NCBI RefSeq assembly: GCF_000236905.1
Contig: NC_016525.1
Location: 434,001 to 498,000, forward strand
DNA length: 64,000 bases
Origin: Tetrapisispora phaffii CBS 4417
Taxonomy: Eukaryota; Ascomycota; Saccharomycetes; Saccharomycetales; Saccharomycetaceae
Reading direction: 5' to 3'
Shown one piece after another: positions 10,261 through 19,926 of this stretch. The notes beneath the pieces are model-generated. The model was given only the letters and a program-made list of their open reading frames with translations. It was not told the DNA's origin and ran no database searches. The position numbers and the translations under genes are program-made. How positions within the stretch are numbered: position 1 is the first letter of the stretch; every line of letters starts with the position of its first letter.

Positions 10261-11349
10261 TTATGTAATTTTTTTGTCAATTAAATAATACTCTTCCAAG
10301 AGCATATTGATCGGACATTTAGGCGGTAACCTCGGACTGGGAAAAGCTGTGACATATTTCATCAAATAATAATATTGTGAAGAATCGTTCAATGCGCTGT
10401 CGCACCAACGACCATTACCCACATATCCCGTGACTCGAATATTGTCAATGCTAAATGGGTGGCTGAAATCAATGCTTTCATTGTGCAGAAGTCTATTATA
10501 TTCACTTTGTAAGTATTCCCTTGGAGTGGTATATAATGATAACTTATCTGGGTTTTTATGTGGTTGTACATTTTTCCTAATATAATTCGCTATTAACACT
10601 GGATTTACGTCAGTGGTATTCGATTTAAAAGTGGAGTCTCCATGAATATAACCAGCGTCACTTTTCATGTCACTAATACTATAGTTTTCTTTGGTTTCAA
10701 GCATAATAGTAGAACCTGCGTTATGAAGCTGATACCTTTTTTGCTCTTTTTTATTCAGAGAATGTGAAAGAGAAAATGCGCTCCTGACATAGTTCAAAGG
10801 TTTAGAGCTGGACCGTCGATGCTCTGGGACATGTGTATAATTAACTAGTGGTTTTTTATATCTTGATGGTAAGGGTGGTTTTAAACTTGATTCACCTTCC
10901 GATAATGCATGAGCTTCCCGTATCTTTCCTGGAAGAAGTGGCAAGGTCGGATAGAACTCGATATCTAATAACAAGGCGACTTCTCCGTTGATAAAATCTA
11001 CCTCAATAGAGTTCCATTCAATTCTTGTAGCGACTTTCAATGTTGGTCTCAATTTCAAAAAATCTATTGTGTCTCTAGATACCATTTGTCTTATCATATT
11101 TACGCCTGTTAATGGTTTATTATCTCCTGGTGACCTTTTTCTAATTCTTTCTCTTTTGAAAATGAATAGATCGATAGTTTTATTATATTCTTCTTTTGTT
11201 ATAAAAAATTTAAAAGTTCCATCTGGTGTATGAAACCTTACACATTTATTACCAATTTTGAAAACAAAGTAGTATCCACCATTAAAAAGTTCACGATGAC
11301 ACAGTTTATTTTTTATAATTATTATTAATGTTCCATCTTGATGTATCAT
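10261..11349 (-). CDS. Unrecognised 362-residue protein
   Basis: A single long open frame with an ATG start (MIHQDGTLIIIIKNK...). I do not recognise the family. The N-terminal ~140 residues look globular and beta-rich: VRFHTPDGTFKFFITKEE, then a basic RKR segment, then ATRIEWNSIEVDFINGEVALLLDIEF. The middle (~145-290) is polar and Ser/Lys/Asn-rich. The C-terminus again looks folded (YYLMKYVTAFPSPRLPP...LEEYYLIDKKIT). No signal peptide or membrane segment is seen. It sits between PGA2 and INN1, where S. cerevisiae has RPC31, and it is not RPC31. It could be an ancestral gene lost in S. cerevisiae or a fast-evolving one. The length and protein-like composition make it a probable real gene. Confidence 0.7.
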   Translation of the reverse strand: MIHQDGTLIIIIKNKLCHRELFNGGYYFVFKIGNKCVRFHTPDGTFKFFITKEEYNKTIDLFIFKRERIRKRSPGDNKPLTGVNMIRQMVSRDTIDFLKLRPTLKVATRIEWNSIEVDFINGEVALLLDIEFYPTLPLLPGKIREAHALSEGESSLKPPLPSRYKKPLVNYTHVPEHRRSSSKPLNYVRSAFSLSHSLNKKEQKRYQLHNAGSTIMLETKENYSISDMKSDAGYIHGDSTFKSNTTDVNPVLIANYIRKNVQPHKNPDKLSLYTTPREYLQSEYNRLLHNESIDFSHPFSIDNIRVTGYVGNGRWCDSALNDSSQYYYLMKYVTAFPSPRLPPKCPINMLLEEYYLIDKKIT

Positions 11350-11959
11350 GGACTACCGTTTCTGTATTTTATTTTGTATAGACAATATGTGGAATAGTGT
11401 ATAAATTTCCGTATAAACGTCTCTCTTATCTCTATTGTGAATACCAACATGAGATTCAATTTCTTAAAAAATGGTTATTAATTTTAGTTAAAGGCACATT
11501 ATATATACCCTTTAAATATTAAGAATAACCGAAATTGAATTTCCTAGAATCTTGAAAATATGTCAATGCCGAGAATGTATGTACTAAGCCTCTCGAGCCG
11601 ATCCCTACAAAAGAACATAACAAAGCTTACTGGCGCTATTTATAACAACAATTATAGATATTTGTAAAGAATTGTAAAGAATTGTAAAGGATTGTAAAGG
11701 ATTGTTCACAATGTGCACAATTCACTAATAATGAGTCAATTGCTATTATTAAAAGTTGTAAGTTATATTGATTGTTCATTCCACTATCGAGAGTGATTAT
11801 TGATCAGTTGTTATTATATAATGAATCCTGTTAATGATATTGTAAGTTATAATTGTATGGTAAAAAATACATTAAGAAGGCATTTTAGGTTATAAATATT
11901 ATTTGACCATTTTAATTAATAATGGTGATGCAAGTGCCCAGAAATACCGGCTGAATTTC
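11350..11959. other. Intergenic between the 362-aa gene and INN1
   Basis: 610 bp holding the promoter of the 362-aa gene and the INN1 3' end. It contains a 10-bp tandem repeat (11661-11705) and a Gcn4-type TGAGTCA at 11732-11738. Nothing else is recognised. Confidence 0.5.
11661..11705. repeat. 10-bp tandem repeat ATTGTAAAGR
   Basis: About 4.5 consecutive 10-bp units (TTTGTAAAGA, ATTGTAAAGA, ATTGTAAAGG twice, ATTGT). The period equals one DNA helical turn. It lies 310 bp upstream of the 362-aa gene. Confidence 0.85.
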
Positions 11960-13348
11960 CTAAAAATTTGGAGGAGGTGGTCTTCTCGATGGAGATTGTG
12001 AGTGTTGCCTAGACCTAGGGCTATTCGGTAATTGTGGGATTTCTGGAGAATGAATCTTTGAAGGTGTTCTATGTCTTGGTGAGCGTTCATGATTCAATTC
12101 AGGTAAAGTTGGCAAGACTGAAGAGGATCTTGATGAAAAATTTTCGTATGAGTTATTAGTAGGGCTCCTGCTTGCATGGCCGGCAGTTGGCACTTGAGGA
12201 AGTTCAGGCACATTTGTTTTCTCGCTGTAAAACCTATTGCTTCCCTTAGTAGAAACTCTTGTATGACCCTGTGGCCGTTGATAATTATTACTACCTCCAT
12301 AACTATCATGGTCTGTCGAGTGTAAATATTCATCATCGGAGTTATCTGACTCTACAGAAGTGATTCCAATGGCCTTTTGAAGAGCCTCAATATCGACAGG
12401 AGATTCATTTGATTCATTTTGTAATTCAGAACTAGGCAAAGGATTTTTAAAAACATTAATCTTCTCTTTTAATTTCCTTAAATTAGCAAAATGGAATCTG
12501 GTATCTGTTGTGTTAGTACTCGTAGTACCAGCAGATTCTTGTGATCTCATCGAGGTACTCGTATCTACAGAAGAGGTAAAGTTCGAAATTGAATTATTGT
12601 TTGTTGATCCATTTGATCTTTCGGTATTAATGAACTCATCAACCTCTACGCTCTCAGATTTACTGGAGTAATATGAACCATTACTATTTTTGAACGCTGA
12701 AGGAGTTGCATGTCTGAGGTTGGAAGCATGCATATATCTTTCAGGTGATCTAGATGATGATCTATTTATTGCGAAGTATATTGTAATTGAGATGAGGTAT
12801 GGAGGGGTCTGAACATCTTCTTGGCGGAAAGCTCTCGTGTATTGGGTTTCATGTGGTAAAGGTGGGATCGGGCGAGCTGCTATTGATGCATCTGCTCTTC
12901 TTGTGTTATGACCATCTTGGCTCTTGTGAATACGTGGGAGAATTGGTGTATACGTTAATTCAATAAAAATTGTGCCTGCAAACTCATTTTTTTCACGCTT
13001 TAATTCATACCAGCTACAATAGCCTTCCTTTGGATCTGCTCTCATACCATTCACTAAATCGACCTCACATCTTCCAATCGGGAGAGGTGCTTTTTTCTTT
13101 CTTTCACAATACAATTCAATATGCATGACCCGTTGCACATCAGGAGTCATCTGAAACTTTTCCAAATAGTTGAATATTGGCGTTTGGCCTGCTCTTCTTT
13201 GGATTTCGCTTTCTCTTGTCATATGGGCAATTCGTAACCTTAAGGTTACGTCTTGTTTGTCTAATTTGTTTAAATTTGGCAAATCTTTAGCCTTGCTAAT
13301 AAAGACTGTCAACATTCCCTGATCATTATCGATAGATTGATTCAGCAT
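11960..13348 (-). CDS. INN1: Cytokinesis protein Inn1 (C2 domain)
   Basis: 462 residues (S. cerevisiae Inn1 409). An N-terminal C2-type domain occupies about residues 1-135 (MLTVFISKAKDLPNLNKLDKQD; YCSWYELKREKNEFAGTIFIELTY). A disordered Ser/Asn-rich tail follows, with repeated PxxP motifs (PELPQVPTAG, PSRRPPPPNF). In S. cerevisiae Inn1 couples actomyosin ring contraction to membrane ingression. The tail binds SH3 domains of Hof1 and Cyk3, and the C2 domain activates chitin synthase Chs2. Orthologue of YNL152W, in the orientation expected for the YNL track. A short hydrophobic stretch after residue ~170 (YLISITIYFAI) is unusual. Confidence 0.88.
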   Translation of the reverse strand: MLNQSIDNDQGMLTVFISKAKDLPNLNKLDKQDVTLRLRIAHMTRESEIQRRAGQTPIFNYLEKFQMTPDVQRVMHIELYCERKKKAPLPIGRCEVDLVNGMRADPKEGYCSWYELKREKNEFAGTIFIELTYTPILPRIHKSQDGHNTRRADASIAARPIPPLPHETQYTRAFRQEDVQTPPYLISITIYFAINRSSSRSPERYMHASNLRHATPSAFKNSNGSYYSSKSESVEVDEFINTERSNGSTNNNSISNFTSSVDTSTSMRSQESAGTTSTNTTDTRFHFANLRKLKEKINVFKNPLPSSELQNESNESPVDIEALQKAIGITSVESDNSDDEYLHSTDHDSYGGSNNYQRPQGHTRVSTKGSNRFYSEKTNVPELPQVPTAGHASRSPTNNSYENFSSRSSSVLPTLPELNHERSPRHRTPSKIHSPEIPQLPNSPRSRQHSQSPSRRPPPPNF

Positions 13349-13793
13349 CTGGAATTATTACTGCTAAGGCACTGTTCTTAGATCGATGTTATTGTTCTAT
13401 CGATTGTAATCAAAATTGATATTAAACAATATTTACTAACAGCACCTTTTGTAATTATATTGTTTAAAAATTGTATTGATTATATACATTTGACTGGGTG
13501 GAGCTAATATAAAAATCAATATAAACTTTTAACACTGATTGATTTGTTATATTTATTGTTTTGATTTTGCATTTTTCAGTTTTCCAATATTGGTACCGCA
13601 ATAATTAAAGCGCTAACTAATAACAAATTTCAAACTGATATTTAAGACATATGAAATTTCATGTGAAGGTACTGTAGACTATACATCTTGACTCTATTTT
13701 GGACTGAATATTTTAACTTAAAAGTCTATGATATTAGATCAGATAAATTGGCTACATATAAGGGTATTAATCTGATTTAATTGCAATATAAGA
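13349..13793. other. Divergent intergenic INN1/YSF3
   Basis: 445 bp between INN1 and the YSF3 start. AT-rich; no further feature is recognised. Confidence 0.5.
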
Positions 13794-14166
13794 ATGGTAT
13801 GTATTTAATTTTTGCTTATCGTAACGTCATTTAATTAATTTCGATGGTTTTAACTAACATTTAATAATAAAAATTAGAATATGAGAATTATTCTATTAGC
13901 TAAATTTCTACTAGAGTGAAAAAATAAGGCAAAAACAGCTATTTCAAGTTTACAAACAGAAGTACGTCGGTCTTGGGAATGAAAATACAACTATAGAAGA
14001 ATGGCAAAAAAATATACAGAGAGACACATACAATTCGATCGTTGGCCATTCAGGTTTACTGGAATATGTTAGTCTGGGGATGAAATCGGAATGTAAAAGA
14101 GATATGAAAATTAATCTAATCAAGAAGATGTGTCAGCAAAAACATAGAACTTTAGACGAGGAATAA
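13794..14166 (+). CDS. YSF3: SF3b complex subunit Ysf3 (SF3b10), two exons
   Basis: A split gene found by reading the sequence. Exon 1 is only the ATG (13794-13796). The intron is 13797-13914, with a GTATGT donor, branch site TAACTAAC (13851-13858) and acceptor CTACTAG. Exon 2 is 13915-14166. The product is 84 residues, beginning MSEKIRQKQLFQVYKQKYVG and containing TTIEEW, RDTYNSIVGHSGLLEYVSLG and a basic C-terminus. This is the Ysf3/SF3b10 pattern, a U2 snRNP SF3b component needed for splicing; S. cerevisiae Ysf3 has 85 residues and its gene (YNL138W-A) also has an intron. Two earlier TAG acceptors give immediate stops, which supports the chosen one. Confidence 0.85.
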
Positions 14167-14435
14167 CGGTTTACTCATTAGCATCAGGTTCATATGGAAT
14201 TATTTAGCATTTATTGAAGGAACATAATAAGAGATCAAATATGCAAAGTTGCATACTGACATTAATTTATATGGTAAATATTGTTGATATTTAATAATCT
14301 ATTGTTATTATATTATTTCTGTCTTTCATATAAATTTAGTTATCTCCTAACTATACAAAATTATTACATCTAAATTCATTTTAAAATTCCACATTAATGA
14401 ATTGTAGGCTAGAAATCATCGTTCAGCATTTGATC

Positions 14436-15323
14436 TTAATATACTAAAGTACGAGTAGACTCGGAAGATAATAAAACTTGGATAGTTCTACCATCGACTA
14501 AAGCAGAATCGAATTGGGTTCTAATTTTTTCTAAATCAGGAATATTTGGATTAGATAGCCACACTTGGGCAGTAGAGGAACCGGTGGCTAAATCTTTCAC
14601 TCTAACCTTCTTGATTGAGATACCAGATAGTCTTTCGATAATTTGTTTCAGACTATCTTGTTTGATACCAAGTGCAAGGTTGTAAAAAATCAAGATCTTG
14701 TCACTGTTATCGATATCAGTGTTGATAATTAATTGATTGTAATTAGACCCAGCCTTGAAATACTGATCTTTATTTCTTGTATTCTTAGTAACACGCTTTT
14801 TTATAACTTCCGCTACTCTTGTTCTATTATTGGTAATAGCTTGTCTAATGCTCTTTGGGTTGATCGTTCTTGTTCTTCTTCCAGAAGAAGTAGTAGTAAT
14901 GATATTTTTAGACCTTCTAGCATTCCCGGGTAGATTCTTGCTAGCTATGGCGTTAAGTGATTTTTTTATTCTAGTTTGTTGAGAGTTCGTAACAGCTTGT
15001 CTTTTTGAAGCGGTTGTCACAGCTGTTGCTTTTTTAGTTTTAGTTTTAGCTGGAGAAGCCTTTGGATCTTGAGAAGCAGCCGGTTGCTTACCTGCCATTC
15101 TTAGTTTAACACCAATGTCGTTGGCATTGACCAATTTACCATTCATAGTCAAATAACCTAGAGCATCTTTTTTCTCAGTAGTAGCATTCTTTGACTTCTT
15201 GGCCTTAGAAGTATTGGCCGTTATTCTTTCACTTAATTTCAGAGTAGATGCTTTCTTAGGAACAGATGTTGTTCTTTTTGCAGACCTACCTGAGGGTTGC
15301 GCTTTCCTTGTTCTAATAGCCAT
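14436..15323 (-). CDS. Basic RRM-like nuclear protein (YHR127W candidate)
   Basis: 295 residues. The first ~190 are strongly basic and Ala/Ser/Thr/Lys-rich (MAIRTRKAQPSGRSAKRTTS, RTRTINPKSIRQ), suggesting a nuclear nucleic-acid-binding tail. Residues ~200-290 resemble an RRM fold: KILIFYNLALGI as strand 1, a helix (DSLKQIIERLSG), SIKKVRVKD, TAQVWLS, another helix and RTIQVLLSS. The arrangement is like ALY/Yra1-type export factors, but the residues are not close enough to name it. If the FUR1 block is inverted relative to chromosome VIII, this position would suit YHR127W (a nuclear protein of unknown role). That assignment rests on position only. Confidence 0.65.
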   Translation of the reverse strand: MAIRTRKAQPSGRSAKRTTSVPKKASTLKLSERITANTSKAKKSKNATTEKKDALGYLTMNGKLVNANDIGVKLRMAGKQPAASQDPKASPAKTKTKKATAVTTASKRQAVTNSQQTRIKKSLNAIASKNLPGNARRSKNIITTTSSGRRTRTINPKSIRQAITNNRTRVAEVIKKRVTKNTRNKDQYFKAGSNYNQLIINTDIDNSDKILIFYNLALGIKQDSLKQIIERLSGISIKKVRVKDLATGSSTAQVWLSNPNIPDLEKIRTQFDSALVDGRTIQVLLSSESTRTLVY

Positions 15324-15920
15324 TTTTTATGTATATGTGTTTTCGTATCAATATGACAATTAGCCCTTATCTTTATCAGAGTGAAAAATAAACGAACTGT
15401 AAACAAGATTAAAATTAAATAATAATAAAAACAATTTGTAAATTCTAAATGAAACTATAATAATTAAAACATTGTTTGAGACAAATATTATACGTTTTTA
15501 TTTAATTAACATTAAATCGAAGTATTATTTTGATATAATTTTGTTACTATTCCTTGTAAAAATACGTTTAATTTTTCAGAGATCGAACTTTTCCACTATA
15601 GTAATTTTTCAAAATATTAAAATTGTTGACTTGTTATTTTGAGAGTAATGAGAAATTGAATAGAATTAAGAAATGTATATATGTTTGAGACTGAGACAAA
15701 TGTTTACAAACGTTGTTAAGATATCTGGGTTACAGGTAGAAATCAGTTACTCAATTTAGATAAGTAGTAGAGCTTAGTGAATACATCTGTTTTTAGAAGA
15801 GCATTACCATTATATTATTAGTAGTATGAATTGTATGCGATAATTATTTGAATATTAGATTATAACTATAGGTATTGAGAATAAATATTTATATAACAAA
15901 CTTAGATGCTACTTATAACA
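15324..15920. other. Intergenic between the RRM-like gene and the PH-domain gene
   Basis: 597 bp of very AT-rich sequence between two minus-strand genes. No gene, RNA or repeat is recognised. Confidence 0.5.
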
Positions 15921-18890
15921 TCAAGTATTCATTTTATAAACAGCTGATACGTTTGTTTTAAAATTATTTTTACCTACAATCAAAAGCTTTAAAAAGTGGT
16001 TTTTGATTCGATAATTGTTATCATATTCGTTTTCTTCATTGTGTTGTTTCGAAACAACATTACTTTCAGTTTGGAAAAGGTTATTCGATTTAACTTCACC
16101 ATACTGTATTTCTTGTAATTTATACTGGTTTCTAGGCTTATCAGTACATCTACAAACTGCTTTTCCAACCCATCTTGTTTCGTCAGTTAAAGGCTTTATG
16201 CATCTTAATGTATCTCTTATAAATTTTCTTCTTGAAATGTATATTCCCTTTGGTTTCCATTTCTTATCCATATCAGAAGGATCGTCATAATCTTCTGTGT
16301 TATGTAAATATGATAATGTGCTGCTAATAGAGTGTGATCTAGTTCTGATGAACTTATCAGAAAATTCACTAGCAGAATAAACTGAATTCTGTTCAGAAAG
16401 ACTGCTCTCATTGTTGAAATTAGCTAGTTCAGTATGACGGGTATCATGACTTACCAAAGAACTATTGGTGTAATTATTAGGATTATTGGGATTAATAGCA
16501 TTTGTTGGGCATTTCAGATGATTGTTGTCAGAAAACCCCCTCTGGTGTTCTATAGTACTCTGAGAAAGAGAGGCCTTGTGTTGTTCTTGGCCTGCAATAG
16601 AGTGACTCCTTGATCTCCAAAGTGATGCATTATCTGGATTTGTTGTGGTGTAATACAACCCTTGTGTGAAATCTGAATTATTTGTGGTCTCTCTTGATAG
16701 CATATTTATTTCGTTAATGTCATAAAAATCTTCAGAAATTGATAATGGTTCAGCACGTAAACGACTTGCATGAGAACTATTTGTCGACATTTCATGTAAT
16801 GGTGACATTAACCCAAACTCAGACACTGTATGAATATCATTGTGAATAGGATCGATGGTATTCGAATACCTCCTAACATGAGGTCTAATTGGAGGTATCT
16901 TGTTTTGATTGAATGTTCTTTGAGCTAAACCAGTTTCATTGTTTGAATAATCGGTAAGTATAACATGTAAATTATTATCTGGATATGAAGGTTTCGAATT
17001 TCCATTATGTTCGCCCGGTAGATGCTCATCGGTAGCTTTGAATAGTGCTTTTAGTTTTCCACCTATGTTATGGTTTTTATTGTTGTTGTGATCTTCAGAC
17101 GTCCTCCCTGTTAATGAATTGTAGCAGGAACCAGTATTTGCAGAATCCTTTAATAAACAGTTTCTTCCTTTGTTGTTCGATACAGTTTTTTCCAATGATA
17201 GCATGTCCCTATGGATCGTGTTGTTACTAATATTAGAAGGAACATTTGCATAGTTTATAGGTAACCCCCCTATACTGCTATTTCTTAGGTTTATATTATG
17301 TGAAATTGTGGGAGCTAGTAAATTACTAGTTTCAGTGCTGATGGATGCATTACTGAATCTTCTTCCATTTTGGCTTCTTACCGATTCACCATAGCTGACT
17401 ACTGATGACGTAGTCGACACAGAGTTTGATCTGAATGTTCTATTGGTTCCATTATAATTATTTGTGGCGTCACCTAATGATGTTGTCATTAGACTATTTA
17501 TAGAGGCATTTTCATTTATTCCTAAATTCCCACTTAAATTGTCTGTGTGGATATTTTCATACCTAGACCTTCTCGGTACGATTCTGTAGTTTGGTGGTTG
17601 TCTTAAATCCAGATCTAAAGATATGCTGATCCCCACTTCAAGATACATTATCCATAAAATCACATCATCAGTTGTGGGGAAATTAAGTAAACATTGTTCG
17701 CCTTCCAACCTCAACCTTAAACCATTCAACATATGTGGGTAATCGACAGGTAAGCCAAGTTTACCAAACTGCAACGAATAACTTTTGAATAAATTTTTAT
17801 AATTTAAATATCTTGGCTTATGTTTTGAAACTGTATCGACTATTCTATCTCTATCACGTTTATTGAAGACATAAGTTGACTTTGGCGTTGTGTTAAATAT
17901 GTTTCCAAACTTGAAATATCCGTGTTTAGAAGAAGATGATGATGTTGAAGAGGCAGACGATATTGAACTTGATCCTTGCGTTAAATTATTGTTTGGATTT
18001 TCATCATGTTCTGGAAGATTATTGGTATAATTTGAAATATCTAATGTTAGGGTCTTGTCAAGTTCGTAAAAATTCAATTGGGTTGAATTCAACTCTACTA
18101 TAAAATTTTTCCATATTGGATTCTTAATCTTATCAAATGGAGAAGTCCATTCAAACTTAACGGATGCAATTGTTAACTTATCTATTGTCGCTTCATACGT
18201 GGGCGGCATATCCGAAGCGCTGCAAGGCAATGTATGTTCATAAATAGGGAACCTTACCAATTTGTTTGCATTAACCTCATCATAACTAGGTGGGTATACA
18301 CCCTTACATGGTTCTAAATACCTTAGCAGTTCAGTTTGTTTATCGTTTGTGATATCTTGTATGAATGAGTGATGGTTATCAAACAAATTCTGGTTGTCAT
18401 TTGCTCTATGATTACGTTTACCCTTTTCTTTATGATTATAGAACTCTAAATTTTCTAATGCAGGGATATCTGTGAAATACTTCCGTTTTGAAAGATCATA
18501 ATTTTGATGATCAGACTCATCATCAGTTATGCATTTTGTTAATTTTTCTCCGAATATATAGTTAGCTTCTTTATTGCTATTGCCGCCGACAGTTCTAATA
18601 TTATTGTTTGTACCGTTACTACCATTCGAAGTCGTCAGAGATAAATTCATTATTGAGGTTGATCCAGAAACAGTACCGGAAGAATCGAATTTATTTGGCA
18701 TTGCTCTCATTGACCCGAGGTCTATCTCATCAAAATATATGTCTCTATAGAGAGTAGTACCATTTTTATTATTCAAAGCATGACCATGGTCACCATGAGT
18801 TGTGTTTATACCTTCAAACTTACCACACAGCTGGGTTTTATCCTTCTTAGAAGTATTTAAATTTTTCCTTAAATTCTGCAGCATTGTCAT
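15921..18890 (-). CDS. PH-domain protein of the YHR131C/YNL144C family
   Basis: 989 residues. The N-terminal ~190 residues are disordered. Two PPxY motifs follow at about 200-203 (PPSYDEV) and 229-232 (PPTYEAT), the class bound by Rsp5 WW domains. A PH-like domain spans about 243-435 (SVKFEWTSPF, WKNFIVELNSTQLNFYELD, VILWIMYLEVGISIS), interrupted by a serine-rich insert. A long Ser/Asn-rich tail follows, then a conserved cysteine-containing block near the C-terminus (WVGKAVCRCTDKPRNQYKL). The S. cerevisiae pair YHR131C/YNL144C is of unknown function. The minus orientation relative to ECM14 matches YHR131C. An isolated PH domain suggests phosphoinositide binding, which is inference. Confidence 0.82.
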   Translation of the reverse strand: MTMLQNLRKNLNTSKKDKTQLCGKFEGINTTHGDHGHALNNKNGTTLYRDIYFDEIDLGSMRAMPNKFDSSGTVSGSTSIMNLSLTTSNGSNGTNNNIRTVGGNSNKEANYIFGEKLTKCITDDESDHQNYDLSKRKYFTDIPALENLEFYNHKEKGKRNHRANDNQNLFDNHHSFIQDITNDKQTELLRYLEPCKGVYPPSYDEVNANKLVRFPIYEHTLPCSASDMPPTYEATIDKLTIASVKFEWTSPFDKIKNPIWKNFIVELNSTQLNFYELDKTLTLDISNYTNNLPEHDENPNNNLTQGSSSISSASSTSSSSSKHGYFKFGNIFNTTPKSTYVFNKRDRDRIVDTVSKHKPRYLNYKNLFKSYSLQFGKLGLPVDYPHMLNGLRLRLEGEQCLLNFPTTDDVILWIMYLEVGISISLDLDLRQPPNYRIVPRRSRYENIHTDNLSGNLGINENASINSLMTTSLGDATNNYNGTNRTFRSNSVSTTSSVVSYGESVRSQNGRRFSNASISTETSNLLAPTISHNINLRNSSIGGLPINYANVPSNISNNTIHRDMLSLEKTVSNNKGRNCLLKDSANTGSCYNSLTGRTSEDHNNNKNHNIGGKLKALFKATDEHLPGEHNGNSKPSYPDNNLHVILTDYSNNETGLAQRTFNQNKIPPIRPHVRRYSNTIDPIHNDIHTVSEFGLMSPLHEMSTNSSHASRLRAEPLSISEDFYDINEINMLSRETTNNSDFTQGLYYTTTNPDNASLWRSRSHSIAGQEQHKASLSQSTIEHQRGFSDNNHLKCPTNAINPNNPNNYTNSSLVSHDTRHTELANFNNESSLSEQNSVYSASEFSDKFIRTRSHSISSTLSYLHNTEDYDDPSDMDKKWKPKGIYISRRKFIRDTLRCIKPLTDETRWVGKAVCRCTDKPRNQYKLQEIQYGEVKSNNLFQTESNVVSKQHNEENEYDNNYRIKNHFLKLLIVGKNNFKTNVSAVYKMNT

Positions 18891-18980
18891 TATATGATAA
18901 TATGTGTTATCTTAGGTTATTACGTGTTGTGTTGTGTCTTATGGTTTTTGTGTTTCACACATTGACTTATTCTCTTCTCA

Positions 18981-19004
18981 CACTCTCACTCTCACTCTCA
19001 CTCT
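18981..19004. repeat. Hexanucleotide tandem repeat (CACTCT)4
   Basis: Four perfect CACTCT units about 90 bp upstream of the PH-domain gene start. They form a C/T-rich strand typical of yeast core-promoter or leader regions. Confidence 0.85.
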
Positions 19005-19717
19005 CCTCAGTTCCCTCAGCTTGTAGTTATATATGGGTGTTTATATAAGAATGTGGAATGTATAGTTACCGAACCTAGTAGCCCGATAGTCGAATGGCCT
19101 AAAATAAGAAGGAAGTGTATGCGTAACTAAAACCCCATACAAATCGCAAATCTCAGTAGCGTTCCAAAAATACTTCTAAATATATGAATATATTAAATCA
19201 TGACGATTGACAACTTAAGTAATAATCCAGATGTTTAAATATCCGAATGGTGCAGTTATTCGAATTAATATGGGGTATATTTTGACACGATGTTGAAACC
19301 ACATCATTCGTACCAGCCATTTTAGCAATGCTTTGACCTATGTTAGGAAGTCCTTACCATAATGAATGAATATCGCACTGTAAACCGACGATCAACGATT
19401 ATCTTGACAGTAACCACCGGTTAAATCAATCGATTTATTTGCCGTCTATCTCTCTTCTATTGCTCTATCTGCTCTGTCGAACTGTCAGCGATGAGATGAA
19501 TGAAGGCAAGGGACTGCACTTGAATTGATTTGTGCGTCAGTTTGCTTGTGTTGTGGCGGTGTGCTGTTGCTAATGGGATGGTTGGCTTATCGTGTTACGG
19601 TACGGTACAAACGGTGGGGACGGAGGAAAGAAGTAGAAGGAGAAATAGGGGGGCGAGGGGGTTGGAAACGAGAGTAAAAGACTAAATTACCTACTTGGGC
19701 CATTTTCGCCTACGGAT

Positions 19718-19724
19718 CGGGTAA
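19718..19724. promoter_or_regulatory. Reb1-type site in GC-rich island
   Basis: CGGGTAA, the reverse complement of TTACCCG, within the GC-rich block about 830 bp upstream of the PH-domain gene. Assigned from the core motif only. Confidence 0.35.
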
Positions 19725-19896
19725 AGTTGGATGTGGGGGACAGAATTGGCGGTTGTTTGTGTTTTTTGTGCATGGAGTTCTAGCGTCCGTGAATGGGAGG
19801 GCGGGTAGTCATGAGACGACAGACTTTAGCCTGGAAGAAGTGGCGTGTGTGTGAGTGCGTGTGTCTATTGGCGAGCGAGTCACATCGCCGGGTAGC

Positions 19897-19926
19897 GCGT
19901 ACGCGAAAGTTGACCTTCGCGTACGC
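19897..19926. repeat. GC-rich inverted repeat, 11-nt arms
   Basis: Perfect arms GCGTACGCGAA (19897-19907) and TTCGCGTACGC (19916-19926) around an 8-nt centre. Each arm also contains the self-complementary GCGTACGC. Such CpG density is rare in this window. Confidence 0.85.

Noticed and set aside
12760..12830. Hydrophobic segment in INN1 considered as a retained intron
   Set aside because: No GT...TACTAAC...AG set brackets it in frame; it is more likely ordinary variable tail sequence.
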